This document shows positions 51,530 to 61,488 of a DNA stretch of 64,000 bases, in pieces. This DNA comes from Solitalea canadensis DSM 3403 (GTDB taxonomy: Bacteria; Bacteroidota; Bacteroidia; Sphingobacteriales; Sphingobacteriaceae), in NCBI RefSeq assembly GCF_000242635.2, contig NC_017770.1, forward strand, positions 1,500,669 to 1,564,668, in the 5' to 3' direction. The first letter of the stretch is position 1. Every line of letters begins with the position of its first letter. Position numbers and translations under genes: made by a program. The notes beneath the pieces were generated by a model. That model was not told where the DNA came from. It ran no database searches and saw only the letters and a program-made list of their open reading frames with translations.

Positions 51530-54500
51530 TTATGCAACTCCCTCAACACTTCTCATATCCACCGGAACAACCCTTGAAATACCTTGTTCAACCATTGTAA
51601 CACCGTAAATAATATCTGTACTTGCAATGGTACGTTTGTTATGGGAAACGATGATAAACTGTGACTGATCCGAGAATTTACGGATAATGTTGTTGAACTT
51701 ATCAATATTGGTATCGTCCAAAGGAGCATCCACCTCGTCAAAAATGCAGAATGGAGCAGGTTTCAATAAGTATAGCGAGAACAGAATGGCTGTTGCTGTT
51801 AACGTTTTTTCACCACCCGAAAGCTGGTTGATTGTTAAAGGGCGTTTGCCTTTAGGACGGGCAATAATATCAATATCTGACTCTAATGGATCATTAGGGT
51901 CCACTAGCACCAAGTCACACGAATCTTCTTCATTAAATAATGAACGGAATACCTTCTGGAAGTTATCACGTATTTGTGTAAAAGCTTCAAAGAATTGTGT
52001 TTTGGCAGTTTCATCAATCTCACTGATGGTATCCATCAACGAGTTTTTAGCATCGATTAAATCCTGTTTCTGCGTTAAGATGAACAGGTAACGCTCATTC
52101 ATTTCTGTATATGCTTCCATCGCCATAGGGTTGATAGCGCCGAAATTATCTAACTGATTTTTAACCTTATCAGTTTTTTGTTTCAACTCGTCTTCACCCT
52201 CTTCCGGTAACGGTTGTTCCATCAGATCATCGATCTCAATGTTAAACTCAACCGATAAACGTTCCTTTAACGCATTCATGTCGATCATTAAATGCGTTTT
52301 TTTCTCACGGAACTGATTGATGATGGTTTCAAGATTATCCTTTTTCCGACGAAGTTCATTCAGCAATGATTCTTGCTCATTGATCTTACCTTTCGATTTG
52401 TAATAATCTTCTTCCGCCTCGGCCAATGCTTTTTCGAGCTCTTCTTTTTGCTCGTACATAGCTAACAGGTTCTCATCACCTTCATCGGTGTTTTGCAGTA
52501 ATTCAGCAATTTTAGCTTTAGCTTCCGCAAGTTCAGTATGATTTTTCTCGATACGTTCAGATGCAACCTTTGATTGACTGTTTTTGTATTCGATGTCTTT
52601 CAGAATTACAGAAAGCTTGTTTTGCTGCTGATGGAAAGCAATATTCTGATTATTGAAATTGCTTGAATATTTAGTTACACTTTCAGAAATGATGTTAAAC
52701 TCATACTGAAGCGTATTTAACCTTTTTAATGTTTCCTCTTTTTGAACAGAAAGTTCTTCCACCTGCGGATTGATCTCTGCCAATTGTTTGCGGTAACTAT
52801 TGATTTTTTGTTCAATGTCTTCTTTACGCAAGTTAGAATTGTTGATAAAGTTCTTGTGCTGTTCCTGACGAGCCTCAAGCGTTACCAATTCATTGTTTAA
52901 TTTGTTGAGTTCTTGTCGCAATTGAGCGATCACCCCTGATTTAGTGCTGCCTTTTAAGCGCTGCACATCTTCAGTTAAAAAATCTGTTTTACCTTTTAGT
53001 TCCGCAATAAGTGCCTGCAGCTTGGTGATCTCTTTTTGTAAGACTTCAAGATTCTTAGCACGACCGATACGTTTACCTTCAAATAATCCAACCGATCCAC
53101 CTGCCATGCTAAAACGGGTTTTAGCGTATTTTCCCGATTTACTCAATACAACAAACTCACTGGCTGAGTTGGCTTTTACCACATTTTCCTCATCTTTTTC
53201 AGCCATAAAAACATTGTTCAACAAGAAAGAACATAGCTTTTGATACTTTTCTTCTGATTCGATGATGGATAATGCCGTGATACAGTTTTCGGGAGTGGCT
53301 TTGTTGTCAGTTGCTTCATAATTAGCAAAAGCATCTAAAACGAAAAAATTAGCACGACCGCGAGCTGCATCACTCAATAATTTAATAGCCGCTAAAGCCT
53401 CGTTGTGGTTTTGCACCACATAGTAATTCATGTAAGGCTCCAGGTAATTCTCAATTGCTATACGATAATCCTCCTTACAGAAGAAAACATCCGATAGGAG
53501 AGGCGCATTTTTAGCCCAGCTGGCATTTTTGCGAAGAAATTTGATCGACTCAGGATAGCCTTCTAAATTGTCGACCAAACTCTTTGTTAAGTTATATTCA
53601 TTTTGCTTCGCATCGAGTGTTCGACCTTCCTGTGAAATTTTATCTTTCGTTTGCTGTAATTCAGATTCAGTTTCAACGATTCTAGCCTGAAGGGCTTCTT
53701 CCTCGGCAATGGTTTTATTCAATTCATCCTCTTTACCCGCAAACGACTCTTGGGTGCGCTTAATGGCAGAATTAAACTCATCTAATTCCTGCTGTTTTAA
53801 TTGCGCTTCACCTTCATTACGGTTCAATTCCTGTTGTAACGATTCAAATTGAATTTCCAGAATATCCCGCTCTTTCTCGATCTTATAGATATCATCTTGC
53901 AAACTTCTATTTTTGGTAGTAAGACTGTCGACTTGCGTTTTGAGTTCTGTTTGTTCAGTTTTTTTATCTTCTAACTCAAATTTGAGATCTTCTAAAATCC
54001 GTTGAATGGTTGTCAAGGTTTCTTGTTCAGTCGCCCTGTTATCTTCCAATTGTCGAAGGGTTTCTTTGGCTCCTTCCAACCAGTTTCTGTCATTTACCAG
54101 CTCCGCCGATAAGCGAGCTTCTTTTTCTTGTAAATATTTTAGCTGTTCGTTTTTTACCTTCTTCTCATTTTCATACTGGCGAATACCGTTTACATAATCG
54201 TTAGTAGCTTTTTGTTGGATAGAAAGGTTTTTCTCCTTAACCAACGTTTCCGCTTTTTCAGCTTGTAAATGAGCCTCAACTTTATCGCTTTCAGTTTGAA
54301 AACCAATACGCTGGTCATTATGACTCACTTCTTGTTTTTCAATCTCTTCCAAAGAAGACTTAAATGATTGAATGCGGAAAGTAGCTAATTGGGTACTGAC
54401 TTCTTTATATTGATCTTTCAGTCGGTAATAACGTTCAGTTTTCTTCGCCTGCGTTTCTAATGTCTTAAGTTGTTTCTCAATCTCGAATAAAATATCTTCA

Positions 54501-55072
54501 ACGCGATTAAGATCTGCTTCGGTATCTTTTAATTTATTGAATGTCTGTTTTTTCCGGATTTTGTATTTAGAAATACCAGAAGCTTCTTCAAATAATGCAC
54601 GTCGTGAGCCTTCTTTGTTACTCAACATTTCCTCAATCATCTTTAATTCAATGATCGAATAAGAGTCAGGTCCGATACCTGTATCCAGGAACAGATCGGT
54701 AATATCCTTTAATCGACAGGCAACGTCATTCAAACGGTATTCACTTTCACCGGTTCTGTATAGTTTACGGGTAATAGTTACCGAACTAAAATCGGTAGGA
54801 AGAACATTCTTGGTATTGTCAAATGTTAGCGAAACTTCAGCAAGGTTACTTGGTTTTCTACTTTTCGATCCGTTAAAAATGATGTTTTCCATTTTATCAG
54901 ATCGCAGATATTTTGCACTCTGCTCGCCCAAAACCCACCTGATAGAGTCAACAACATTCGACTTACCACAGCCGTTAGGCCCCACAATGGCGGTAACTCC
55001 TTCGTCGAAATTGATGGTGATCTTATCTCCGAAACTTTTAAAACCTCGTACCTCGAGCTTAGTTAACTTCAT
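51530..55072 (-). CDS. smc: Chromosome segregation protein SMC
   Basis: An 1180-aa SMC ATPase, normal full length. It shows N-terminal Walker A IVGPNGCGKSNVVDSIRW (about 30-47), long coiled coils about 170-500 and 670-1000, and the hinge about 510-660 with its glycine pair near RFSMAGGSVGLFEG. The C-terminal head has signature NQLSGGEKTLTATAILF and Walker B PAPFCIFDEVDAPLDD. Dimers with ScpAB compact and resolve chromosomes. The gene is monocistronic. Confidence 0.98.
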   Translation of the reverse strand: MKLTKLEVRGFKSFGDKITINFDEGVTAIVGPNGCGKSNVVDSIRWVLGEQSAKYLRSDKMENIIFNGSKSRKPSNLAEVSLTFDNTKNVLPTDFSSVTITRKLYRTGESEYRLNDVACRLKDITDLFLDTGIGPDSYSIIELKMIEEMLSNKEGSRRALFEEASGISKYKIRKKQTFNKLKDTEADLNRVEDILFEIEKQLKTLETQAKKTERYYRLKDQYKEVSTQLATFRIQSFKSSLEEIEKQEVSHNDQRIGFQTESDKVEAHLQAEKAETLVKEKNLSIQQKATNDYVNGIRQYENEKKVKNEQLKYLQEKEARLSAELVNDRNWLEGAKETLRQLEDNRATEQETLTTIQRILEDLKFELEDKKTEQTELKTQVDSLTTKNRSLQDDIYKIEKERDILEIQFESLQQELNRNEGEAQLKQQELDEFNSAIKRTQESFAGKEDELNKTIAEEEALQARIVETESELQQTKDKISQEGRTLDAKQNEYNLTKSLVDNLEGYPESIKFLRKNASWAKNAPLLSDVFFCKEDYRIAIENYLEPYMNYYVVQNHNEALAAIKLLSDAARGRANFFVLDAFANYEATDNKATPENCITALSIIESEEKYQKLCSFLLNNVFMAEKDEENVVKANSASEFVVLSKSGKYAKTRFSMAGGSVGLFEGKRIGRAKNLEVLQKEITKLQALIAELKGKTDFLTEDVQRLKGSTKSGVIAQLRQELNKLNNELVTLEARQEQHKNFINNSNLRKEDIEQKINSYRKQLAEINPQVEELSVQKEETLKRLNTLQYEFNIISESVTKYSSNFNNQNIAFHQQQNKLSVILKDIEYKNSQSKVASERIEKNHTELAEAKAKIAELLQNTDEGDENLLAMYEQKEELEKALAEAEEDYYKSKGKINEQESLLNELRRKKDNLETIINQFREKKTHLMIDMNALKERLSVEFNIEIDDLMEQPLPEEGEDELKQKTDKVKNQLDNFGAINPMAMEAYTEMNERYLFILTQKQDLIDAKNSLMDTISEIDETAKTQFFEAFTQIRDNFQKVFRSLFNEEDSCDLVLVDPNDPLESDIDIIARPKGKRPLTINQLSGGEKTLTATAILFSLYLLKPAPFCIFDEVDAPLDDTNIDKFNNIIRKFSDQSQFIIVSHNKRTIASTDIIYGVTMVEQGISRVVPVDMRSVEGVA

Positions 55073-55285
55073 GTAAAATAATAGTAAATGGCTGATGTTT
55101 AGTGGCTAATGAAATAAATAGAGCTGTAGGAATGACATCATTCCTATCTAAACACTATTTACGTTTCACTGCTCTATTACTCATCAAAGTAATTTGCGAA
55201 TTTAACAGAATGATTTTGCCTGTTCAAAGGGTTTAAATATATTTACTAATTAAATTTTAGCCCAATTTTTTTATACACATTACTG

Positions 55286-55855
55286 ATGGATTCATTAAAG
55301 GAGTTTTTACCGTTTTTAGTTTTTGCAGCCATAGCTATCATTAAGGGAATAAGTGAAGCAAATAAGAATAAAAAGTCAGAGGCTCCTAAAAAACAAGTGA
55401 ATCAGCAACCCCAACAACCTCAACGTCAAACTTGGTCTGTTCCGGCCGGACAAAATGAGCGTAAGCAAACAACAGGTTCTCCTTATGAAAAGGTGGGCCC
55501 GTCGCCAGCAAAAAAATCTCCGTTTGAAATTTTAATGGAAGAATTTATGGAGATCAAGCCTCAGCCAGAACAATCGGAGCCTCAATATAAACGTAACTAT
55601 CAGGAACCTCGTTATGAAAAACCGGTAGTTAAAGTTGAAACAAACGAAACTAAACCTGCAAAAGTAATTGCGTCAGACCTTAAAAATGTTGAACAACTAC
55701 CGGAGGAAGTAGTAAAGGCGAGGGCGGCTCATGCAAAACATGGTCATGGCTACGAACGAATCGGTATGTTTCAAGAAGAACATGAACATGAAGTAGAGTT
55801 TGATCTGCGTGATGCTGTTATTAAATCGGTTATTTTAGAACGTTATAGCTCCTAG
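55286..55855 (+). CDS. Hypothetical membrane-anchored, Gln/Pro-rich protein
   Basis: A 189-aa protein. One N-terminal hydrophobic segment (LKEFLPFLVFAAIAIIKGI, about 4-22) precedes a long polar region rich in Lys, Gln and Pro (QQPQQPQRQTWSV, PSPAKKSPFEILMEEFMEIKPQPEQSEPQ). It is probably disordered and cytosolic. The C-terminus is more ordered: EFDLRDAVIKSVILERYS. I recall similar short proteins across Sphingobacteriales without a function. It is divergent from smc. Confidence 0.75.
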   Translation: MDSLKEFLPFLVFAAIAIIKGISEANKNKKSEAPKKQVNQQPQQPQRQTWSVPAGQNERKQTTGSPYEKVGPSPAKKSPFEILMEEFMEIKPQPEQSEPQYKRNYQEPRYEKPVVKVETNETKPAKVIASDLKNVEQLPEEVVKARAAHAKHGHGYERIGMFQEEHEHEVEFDLRDAVIKSVILERYSS

Positions 55856-56283
55856 TAATTATTCAAGTTTCTTATCAACTGTGTTTTCTTGACGTTTGCC
55901 AACGAAACACTATAATTAGGATCATTCCTTGATCCATAACTATTCATAGTTGAATAGATTTCATACTATAATGCCACTGCTTTTTTGAAATTTATTTATT
56001 TGTGATTAATCCAACGTGCTATTTTCCAAAGGCTGCTAAATGGTAATTCATTCTCTTCTCTCACCTCTTAAATAGTGTAATCAACAATATTTAGTGTAGT
56101 GTAAGGGTAATTGCTGATTAAGTTGTCGTATTCCTAAAAGGGAACAAACCAAGAAATGAATTAACTGGTTGTCATGTTATTTATGCACTACATCCTGTTT
56201 TATTGAATAATAATAGGAGGATTGGTTACTTCGGTCGTAATAACGGATTTGTTCAAAATTTACTTATTTATCATTAGCTCATT
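55856..56283. other. 428-bp intergenic region, no gene seen
   Basis: A+T-rich. I see no credible ORF, tRNA or repeat array, only short imperfect inverted words (ACTATTCATAGTTGAATAG at about 55940). It presumably holds the promoter of the acyltransferase gene, but no good TAnnTTTG is obvious near 56284. Confidence 0.5.
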
Positions 56284-57288
56284 ATGATTCAGAGAAATTA
56301 TCAGGCACAAGTAACCACCATTGATTCGAAACAACGCGATAAAAGTTATTTTGAAGTACTAGAACCTCGCATATGGTCAAATTTTAATGCATTAATTGCT
56401 TATCCTATTGTATGTATTTATCACACCCTGCACCAACTTCTGTATAAAATCATTTATTTGTTAAGCATGTTGCCATTAGGTGTATTGAATGTGATTGAGC
56501 GGATTCTTTATTTCCTTGTTTTCAACGTATTCCATTACCGTAATAATATTGTATTACAAAACCTATCCCGTTCATTTCCTGAAAAATCATATGCCGAAAT
56601 AAATGAAATCAGCAAAGGTTTTTATAAGTATTTTTTAACCCTGTTTATGGAAATGTTTAAAATGATATCCATTTCCGAAAAACAAATGTTAAAACAATTG
56701 CATGTAATTAACCCTCAATTGTTAGATGAATACAGTAGTCAGGGAAGAAATATCATCCTAATGTTAGGTCATTATGGAAATTGGGAAAGCCTTAATATTT
56801 TACCAAAATACTTTTCACTCGACTTTTATGCAGTATATAAACCGCTATCGAATAAGTTTTTTGATAATGTAATCAAACGCATGCGTTCACGTTTTGGAAT
56901 GAAATTGCTTCCAATGGATCAGGCAGCACGTTTTATGTTGTTAAATAAAGAGCAATCAAATGCTTATATTCTGATTTCGGATCAATCTCCTACTGCAGAA
57001 GCGAAATACAGTTCAGTTTTTTTGAATCAACCTACTTATTTATTTACAGGAGTAGAAAGGCTGGCTAAGGCTATCAATGCAGTAGTTATTTATGCAGAGT
57101 TAAATAATACTAAAAAAGCACATTGCTGGGAGGTTTCCTTTTCTGTATTAACAGAAACTCCAATGGAAGAAGAATCATTTGGAATAACACAAAAGTTCAC
57201 GAAACGCCTTGAGCAAACGATTAACAATAATCCTTCGTACTGGTTATGGTCGCACAAAAGGTGGAAACACAAACCCCAGTTATCATAA
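56284..57288 (+). CDS. Lipid A biosynthesis acyltransferase (LpxL/HtrB family)
   Basis: A 334-aa inner-membrane acyltransferase. It has an N-terminal hydrophobic region (about 45-80), and the HX4E-type catalytic motif GHYGNWES at about 160-167. YAVYKPLSNKFFDNVIKRMRSRFGMKLLP, LISDQSPTA (normally DQ.P) and the C-terminal NPSYWLWSHKRWKHKP complete the pattern. These enzymes add secondary acyl chains to lipid A or ornithine lipids. The N-terminus is about 40 residues longer than in typical LpxL, and an internal Met is possible as the start. Confidence 0.9.
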   Translation: MIQRNYQAQVTTIDSKQRDKSYFEVLEPRIWSNFNALIAYPIVCIYHTLHQLLYKIIYLLSMLPLGVLNVIERILYFLVFNVFHYRNNIVLQNLSRSFPEKSYAEINEISKGFYKYFLTLFMEMFKMISISEKQMLKQLHVINPQLLDEYSSQGRNIILMLGHYGNWESLNILPKYFSLDFYAVYKPLSNKFFDNVIKRMRSRFGMKLLPMDQAARFMLLNKEQSNAYILISDQSPTAEAKYSSVFLNQPTYLFTGVERLAKAINAVVIYAELNNTKKAHCWEVSFSVLTETPMEEESFGITQKFTKRLEQTINNNPSYWLWSHKRWKHKPQLS

Positions 57289-57330
57289 AGGGAGACTTAC
57301 TTAGACGGATCAACGTTAGTATCAGCTTTA

Positions 57331-58515
57331 TTAAGCATGTACTTTTACATTGATCCGGCTTATTACAAAAACTAATACTCCACAAACAGCAATAACCGAC
57401 ATCATGGGTATGGGAGTTCCATTATGTAATGCACTGATAGAAGCTGATGCTAGCACTCCAAAGAACATTTGCATAGCTCCCAATAGGGCTGAGGCAAAAC
57501 CGGCATTTTTAATAAAAGGCGATAAGGCAATGGCAGAAGCATTTGGATTGATAAAACCATAACATCCTACAAAGAAAAATAGAATGATAAGTACCAGTAT
57601 AAAATGAGCAGATAAAGAAACGGCTACGATAAGGGAAATGCCACAGGAAATCATTGCAATAGAAGCGGTTTTTATGATTTTTACTCCTTCAAACCATCTC
57701 AATAATAATCGGTTTAACTGGCTGCCTCCGATGATCCCAACTGCATTTAGTCCGAATAGAATTCCATAGTTTTCAGGTGAAATGTGATAAACATCCATGG
57801 CTAGGAAAGGGGAGCCTGAAATATAAGAAAATAAGCCTGCCGACATTAAGCTTCCCAATACACAAAATTTTAAGAAAACTGGATTCTTTAATACGAGGAA
57901 ATATTCTTGCAGAATTGGGATAAGTTTGATCTGAATGGTCTTGTCTGCCGGCTTACTTTCGGGTAAGAAAATGATGACCATTATAAAAATGGCCAGTGAA
58001 ATAGCTGCCATTGTTATAAAAATGGATTGCCAGCCACCCAGTTTTAGCATAAAACCACCAACTGTTGGTGCTATAATCGGAGCAATACCCATTACAAGCA
58101 TCAACATTGAAAATACTTTTGCTGATTCAGTGAGCGGGAATATATCTCGCACCATGGCTCTCGAAACAACCATTCCGGCGCATGCTCCAAAGGCTTGTAA
58201 AAAACGCAATAATATTAATTGTTCAGCCGAATGTACCAGTAAACAACCCAATGAAGTAAGCATGTAAACCAGCATTCCTAATATCAATGGTTTTTTTCTT
58301 CCAAAACGATCAGTAAATGGACCGTAAATTAATTGCCCGATAGAGATTCCAATGAAGAAGCTTGTTAGTGAAAGCTGTATAGTTTCTATATTGCTGTTAA
58401 ATGACTTTGCTAACGACGGGAACGCCGGTAGGTACATATCAATTGAGAACGGACCGATTGCTGTTAATAATCCAAGTGTTAAAACAACTAAGAATTCTTT
58501 GCGTTTAAATTGCAT
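57331..58515 (-). CDS. Multidrug efflux MFS transporter, Bcr/CflA family
   Basis: A 394-aa 12-helix transporter. It shows FSIDMYLPAFPSLAKSF in TM1, GPFTDRFGRKKPLILG (MFS motif A, loop 2-3), RFLQAFGACAGMVVSRAMVRDIF (Bcr/CflA signature in TM4) and GIAPIIAPTVGGFML in TM5. Such proteins export drugs (bicyclomycin, chloramphenicol) or sulfonamides using the proton gradient. Its substrate here is unknown. It is convergent with the acyltransferase gene with a 42-bp gap. Confidence 0.92.
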   Translation of the reverse strand: MQFKRKEFLVVLTLGLLTAIGPFSIDMYLPAFPSLAKSFNSNIETIQLSLTSFFIGISIGQLIYGPFTDRFGRKKPLILGMLVYMLTSLGCLLVHSAEQLILLRFLQAFGACAGMVVSRAMVRDIFPLTESAKVFSMLMLVMGIAPIIAPTVGGFMLKLGGWQSIFITMAAISLAIFIMVIIFLPESKPADKTIQIKLIPILQEYFLVLKNPVFLKFCVLGSLMSAGLFSYISGSPFLAMDVYHISPENYGILFGLNAVGIIGGSQLNRLLLRWFEGVKIIKTASIAMISCGISLIVAVSLSAHFILVLIILFFFVGCYGFINPNASAIALSPFIKNAGFASALLGAMQMFFGVLASASISALHNGTPIPMMSVIAVCGVLVFVISRINVKVHA

Positions 58516-58678
58516 TTGTTATGAATGTTCTTTACAGAAGTGTGCAAAGGTAATTAATCAAAGCTCAGGTGATACAACAAATATTAATTCGTTAGCTTTA
58601 AAATAATATCAGAGAATGATATTAAACTATTGACATAATAACTAAGAATACCTTACAATTGAATAACAATTTTAAATT

Positions 58679-59662
58679 ATGGAATACAGAAAATTAGGTA
58701 ATTCGGGCTTGCAAGTAAGTGCACTATCTTTTGGAACCTGGCTAACCTTCGGAAAACAAATAGACGATAAAACGGCTGATTCATTATTAAGCGTAGCCTA
58801 TGAAAATGGAGTTAACTTTTTTGACGGTGCAGAGACATATGCAAGAGGGAAAGCTGAAGAAGTTTTAGGTAAAATCTTAAAGTCTAAAGACTGGTCGAGG
58901 AGCTCTTATATTGTTTCGAGTAAAGTGTTTTTTGGTTGGGAAAAGGATCTTCCAAACCAAAGAGGTCTATCGAGAAAGCATATTTTTGAAGCCTGTGATG
59001 CAGCCTTAAAACGGTTTGGATTAGATTATCTTGATCTTTTTTTCTGTCACAGACCCGATAAAAATACGCCTATTGAAGAAACCGTTCAGGCGATGAATAC
59101 TTTAATACAACAAGGTAAAATTTTGTATTGGGGAACATCAGAGTGGAGTGGGATAGAGATTGCATTGGCTCATTATTACGCCGCTAAAAATGGATTAATT
59201 GGTCCGTTAATGGAACAGCCTCAATACAATATGTTTGAAAGGGAGAAAATGGAGAAAGATTATCAACTGCTTTTCCGTGATTTTAAAATGGGAACAACGA
59301 TCTGGTCGCCATTAGCTTCTGGATTATTATCTGGTAAATACAATAATGCCAGTCCGCAGGACACCCGGTTATTTATTGAAGGCATGGATTGGTTGAAGAA
59401 CAGAACATTGGCAAAAGATCGCATTGAAAAAGCAAAACGCTTAGGTCAGCTTGCCGATAGATTAGAAATTCCAATGCCACTTTTAGGACTCGCATGGTGT
59501 CTGAAAAATCCAAATGTAAGTACAGTAATTCTGGGCGCTTCAAAAGTAGATCAGTTGAAGCAAAATCTTCAGGCTCTAGATGTTGTGCCGAGGCTAACAG
59601 ATAAAGTGATGAACAGCATAGAAAATATATTACGTAATAAACCTGTATTGCCGGAGTATTAG
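58679..59662 (+). CDS. Aldo/keto reductase (Kv-beta-like)
   Basis: A 327-aa NADPH-dependent reductase. It shows MEYRKLGNSGLQVSALSFGTWLTFG, the catalytic Asp/Tyr in FFDGAETYARGKAEEVLG (about 48-65), Lys in IVSSKVFFGW and His in LFFCHRPDKNTP. The C-terminal cofactor pocket is VSTVILGASKVDQLKQNLQAL. It groups with YghZ/Kv-channel beta-subunit-like AKRs by the ETYARGKAEEVLG and RKHIFEACDAALKRFGLDYLDL patterns. The substrate is unknown. Array R9 follows the stop codon. Confidence 0.93.
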   Translation: MEYRKLGNSGLQVSALSFGTWLTFGKQIDDKTADSLLSVAYENGVNFFDGAETYARGKAEEVLGKILKSKDWSRSSYIVSSKVFFGWEKDLPNQRGLSRKHIFEACDAALKRFGLDYLDLFFCHRPDKNTPIEETVQAMNTLIQQGKILYWGTSEWSGIEIALAHYYAAKNGLIGPLMEQPQYNMFEREKMEKDYQLLFRDFKMGTTIWSPLASGLLSGKYNNASPQDTRLFIEGMDWLKNRTLAKDRIEKAKRLGQLADRLEIPMPLLGLAWCLKNPNVSTVILGASKVDQLKQNLQALDVVPRLTDKVMNSIENILRNKPVLPEY

Positions 59663-59663
59663 A

Positions 59664-59947
59664 TTTTTTGATGATTACACCGATTATAGTTTTGGATTAC
59701 ACCGATTATTTTGATGATTACACCGATTGAGGTTGGATTAATGGATAGCGCGTAGGGGATTACTACAAACAATAAAGCCTTCTTGCATTAACAAGAAGGC
59801 TTTAATTATATTTAGGATAATGTTAATCAGTCAAAGATCAATTAATCCAAAAATTATCAAGAATCCACTTAATCAATGAAATCACAGACCATCTGCGTAA
59901 TCAAATAAAATCGGTGTAATCTCAAAATAATCAGTGTAATCCCCAAA
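59664..59947. repeat. Quasi-palindromic word array R9 (ATTACACCGATT words)
   Basis: Left: GATTACACCGATT occurs three times within 60 bp (59671-59730). Centre: terminator hairpin 59774-59803. Right: TCAATTAATCC, ACTTAATCAATG, then AATCGGTGTAATCTC and AATCAGTGTAATCCCC, the inverted words. A related single arm lies at 14800-14850. It occupies the whole space between the aldo/keto reductase and GAPDH genes. Confidence 0.9.
59774..59810. terminator. Bidirectional terminator at the centre of R9
   Basis: 12-bp arms AAAGCCTTCTTG and CAAGAAGGCTTT with a 6-nt loop, then T-rich sequence. It serves the convergent aldo/keto reductase and GAPDH genes. Confidence 0.8.
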
Positions 59948-59949
59948 AA

Positions 59950-61395
59950 CTAATAATACCTCAAGCGAATAACACCTGAAATATGTTTAGCTAAGCGAAT
60001 AACCTGACGAGTGTAACCGTACTCATTGTCATACCATACATAAAGAACAACCGATTTTCCATCTTTAGAAACGATGGTTGCAGGGCCGTCTACGATGGAA
60101 GCATGAGAATTGCCGATCATATCACTTGAAACTGATTCATCTGAAATAGAGAATTCAATTTGTTCTACTAATTCTCCGTGAAATGACTCATATTTCAAAG
60201 CATCGTTAATTTCGGCTTTGCTAACAGACTTCTCAAGAGTAAGATTAAGAATTGCCAACGAAACGTTAGGAGTTGGTACCCTAACTGCATTACCGGTTAA
60301 CTTGCCAGCTAACTGCGGCAATACCTTTGCAACAGCTTTATCTGCTCCGGTTTCAGTGATAACCAAATTTAATGCAGCTGAACGTCCACGGCGAGATTTT
60401 TTATGATAGTTATCCAGTAAGTTCTGATCGTTAGTATAAGAGTGAACCGTTTCAATATGGCCCTTCTCAATACCAAATTTTTCACTTACGAGTTTCAATA
60501 CCGGAACAATGGCATTAGTGGTACAGGAAGCTGCTGAAAAGATATTTTCCTGTCCGTTAAACTCCGCCTGGTTAACACCAAAAACAATGTTTGGAAGATC
60601 ACCTTTTCCAGGTGCTGTTAGTAATACTTTATTGGTACCTTTAGCTTTCAGGTGTTTTCCTAAACCTTCACGGTCGCGAGCGATACCGGTATTATCGATG
60701 ATTAAGGCATCATGAATATCATATTGCGTGTAATCAATTTCCGATGGATCTTTTGCCGCAATCATATTAATCGTTTGCCCGTTAATAATTAAGGCTTTAT
60801 TTTCAAGATCTTCCACAATGGTTCCTGAAAAAGGACCGTGAACAGAATCGGAGCGTAACAATTCAGCACGTTTGATGATGTCTTCATCAGAATTGCTACG
60901 GGTAACAATTGCACGCAAGCGTAATTGTTCACCTTTTCCGGCTTGTAAAATCAACTCACGAGCGGCAATACGTCCGATACGGCCAAAACCATATAGCACT
61001 ACATCCTTAGGTTTAAGATCGATTTTGTTTTTGCCGATGTGAGACGCAAGTTTTGCCTTAACAAAGCCACCCATGGTATCGAACCATTGCTTCTCTTCCA
61101 GCCATTCTTCAGCTAAACGACCCAAGTCGATTCTAGAAGGAGCCATCTCCACTTTTTCGATTTCTTTGGCTAACCCTAGTGTCTCGTCAATAGTGATAGG
61201 TTTTTGGGTAATTTCTTGTGCATACAAGTGACTTTTTAAAATTTCACTTGACCCCGTGTCGATAATGGGTTTACGGAAAATAACCAGCTCGATAGACTTA
61301 TCGTACCATAGTTTTCCGACGATACTGCTAAGCTCGATTGCCTTTTTTTCTTTTTGAATCCAGGCGTTGAGCTCTGACTCATACTTATGCTTCAT
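59950..61395 (-). CDS. gap: Glyceraldehyde-3-phosphate dehydrogenase, long form
   Basis: A 481-aa GAPDH with about 120 extra N-terminal residues. The dehydrogenase core begins at VVLYGFGRIGRIAARELI (about 128-145, NAD loop). The catalytic Cys is in FSAASCTTNAIVPVLKLV, followed by HIETVHSYTNDQNLLDNYHKKSRRGR, RVPTPNVSLAILNL and YVWYDNEYGYTRQVIRL. The extension (LNAWIQKEKKAIELSSIVGKLWYDKSIELVIFRKP) has no motif I know. Long GAPDHs of this length are found in Bacteroidota and some gammaproteobacteria. It acts in glycolysis or gluconeogenesis. Confidence 0.95.
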   Translation of the reverse strand: MKHKYESELNAWIQKEKKAIELSSIVGKLWYDKSIELVIFRKPIIDTGSSEILKSHLYAQEITQKPITIDETLGLAKEIEKVEMAPSRIDLGRLAEEWLEEKQWFDTMGGFVKAKLASHIGKNKIDLKPKDVVLYGFGRIGRIAARELILQAGKGEQLRLRAIVTRSNSDEDIIKRAELLRSDSVHGPFSGTIVEDLENKALIINGQTINMIAAKDPSEIDYTQYDIHDALIIDNTGIARDREGLGKHLKAKGTNKVLLTAPGKGDLPNIVFGVNQAEFNGQENIFSAASCTTNAIVPVLKLVSEKFGIEKGHIETVHSYTNDQNLLDNYHKKSRRGRSAALNLVITETGADKAVAKVLPQLAGKLTGNAVRVPTPNVSLAILNLTLEKSVSKAEINDALKYESFHGELVEQIEFSISDESVSSDMIGNSHASIVDGPATIVSKDGKSVVLYVWYDNEYGYTRQVIRLAKHISGVIRLRYY

Positions 61396-61436
61396 AATGC
61401 AAGGTAATATTGATTGATTGGTGCGTCAAAAATAAG

Positions 61437-61466
61437 AAAAGTCCTGATTGAACAATCAGGACTTTT
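61437..61466 (-). terminator. Terminator of the sigma factor gene
   Basis: 14-bp perfect arms AAAAGTCCTGATTG and CAATCAGGACTTTT with a 2-nt loop, 22 bp behind the sigma factor stop codon. Confidence 0.85.
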
Positions 61467-61488
61467 CAATATAAATGCCAAATAATCT

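Noticed and set aside
51687-55076. Several plus-strand ORFs of 60-134 aa across smc
   Set aside because: They are antisense shadows of the 1180-aa SMC frame with no start signals or recognisable domains.
55127-55144. AGGAATGACATCATTCCT dyad upstream of the 189-aa gene as an operator
   Set aside because: A single short dyad with no second copy and no known regulator; not enough to call.
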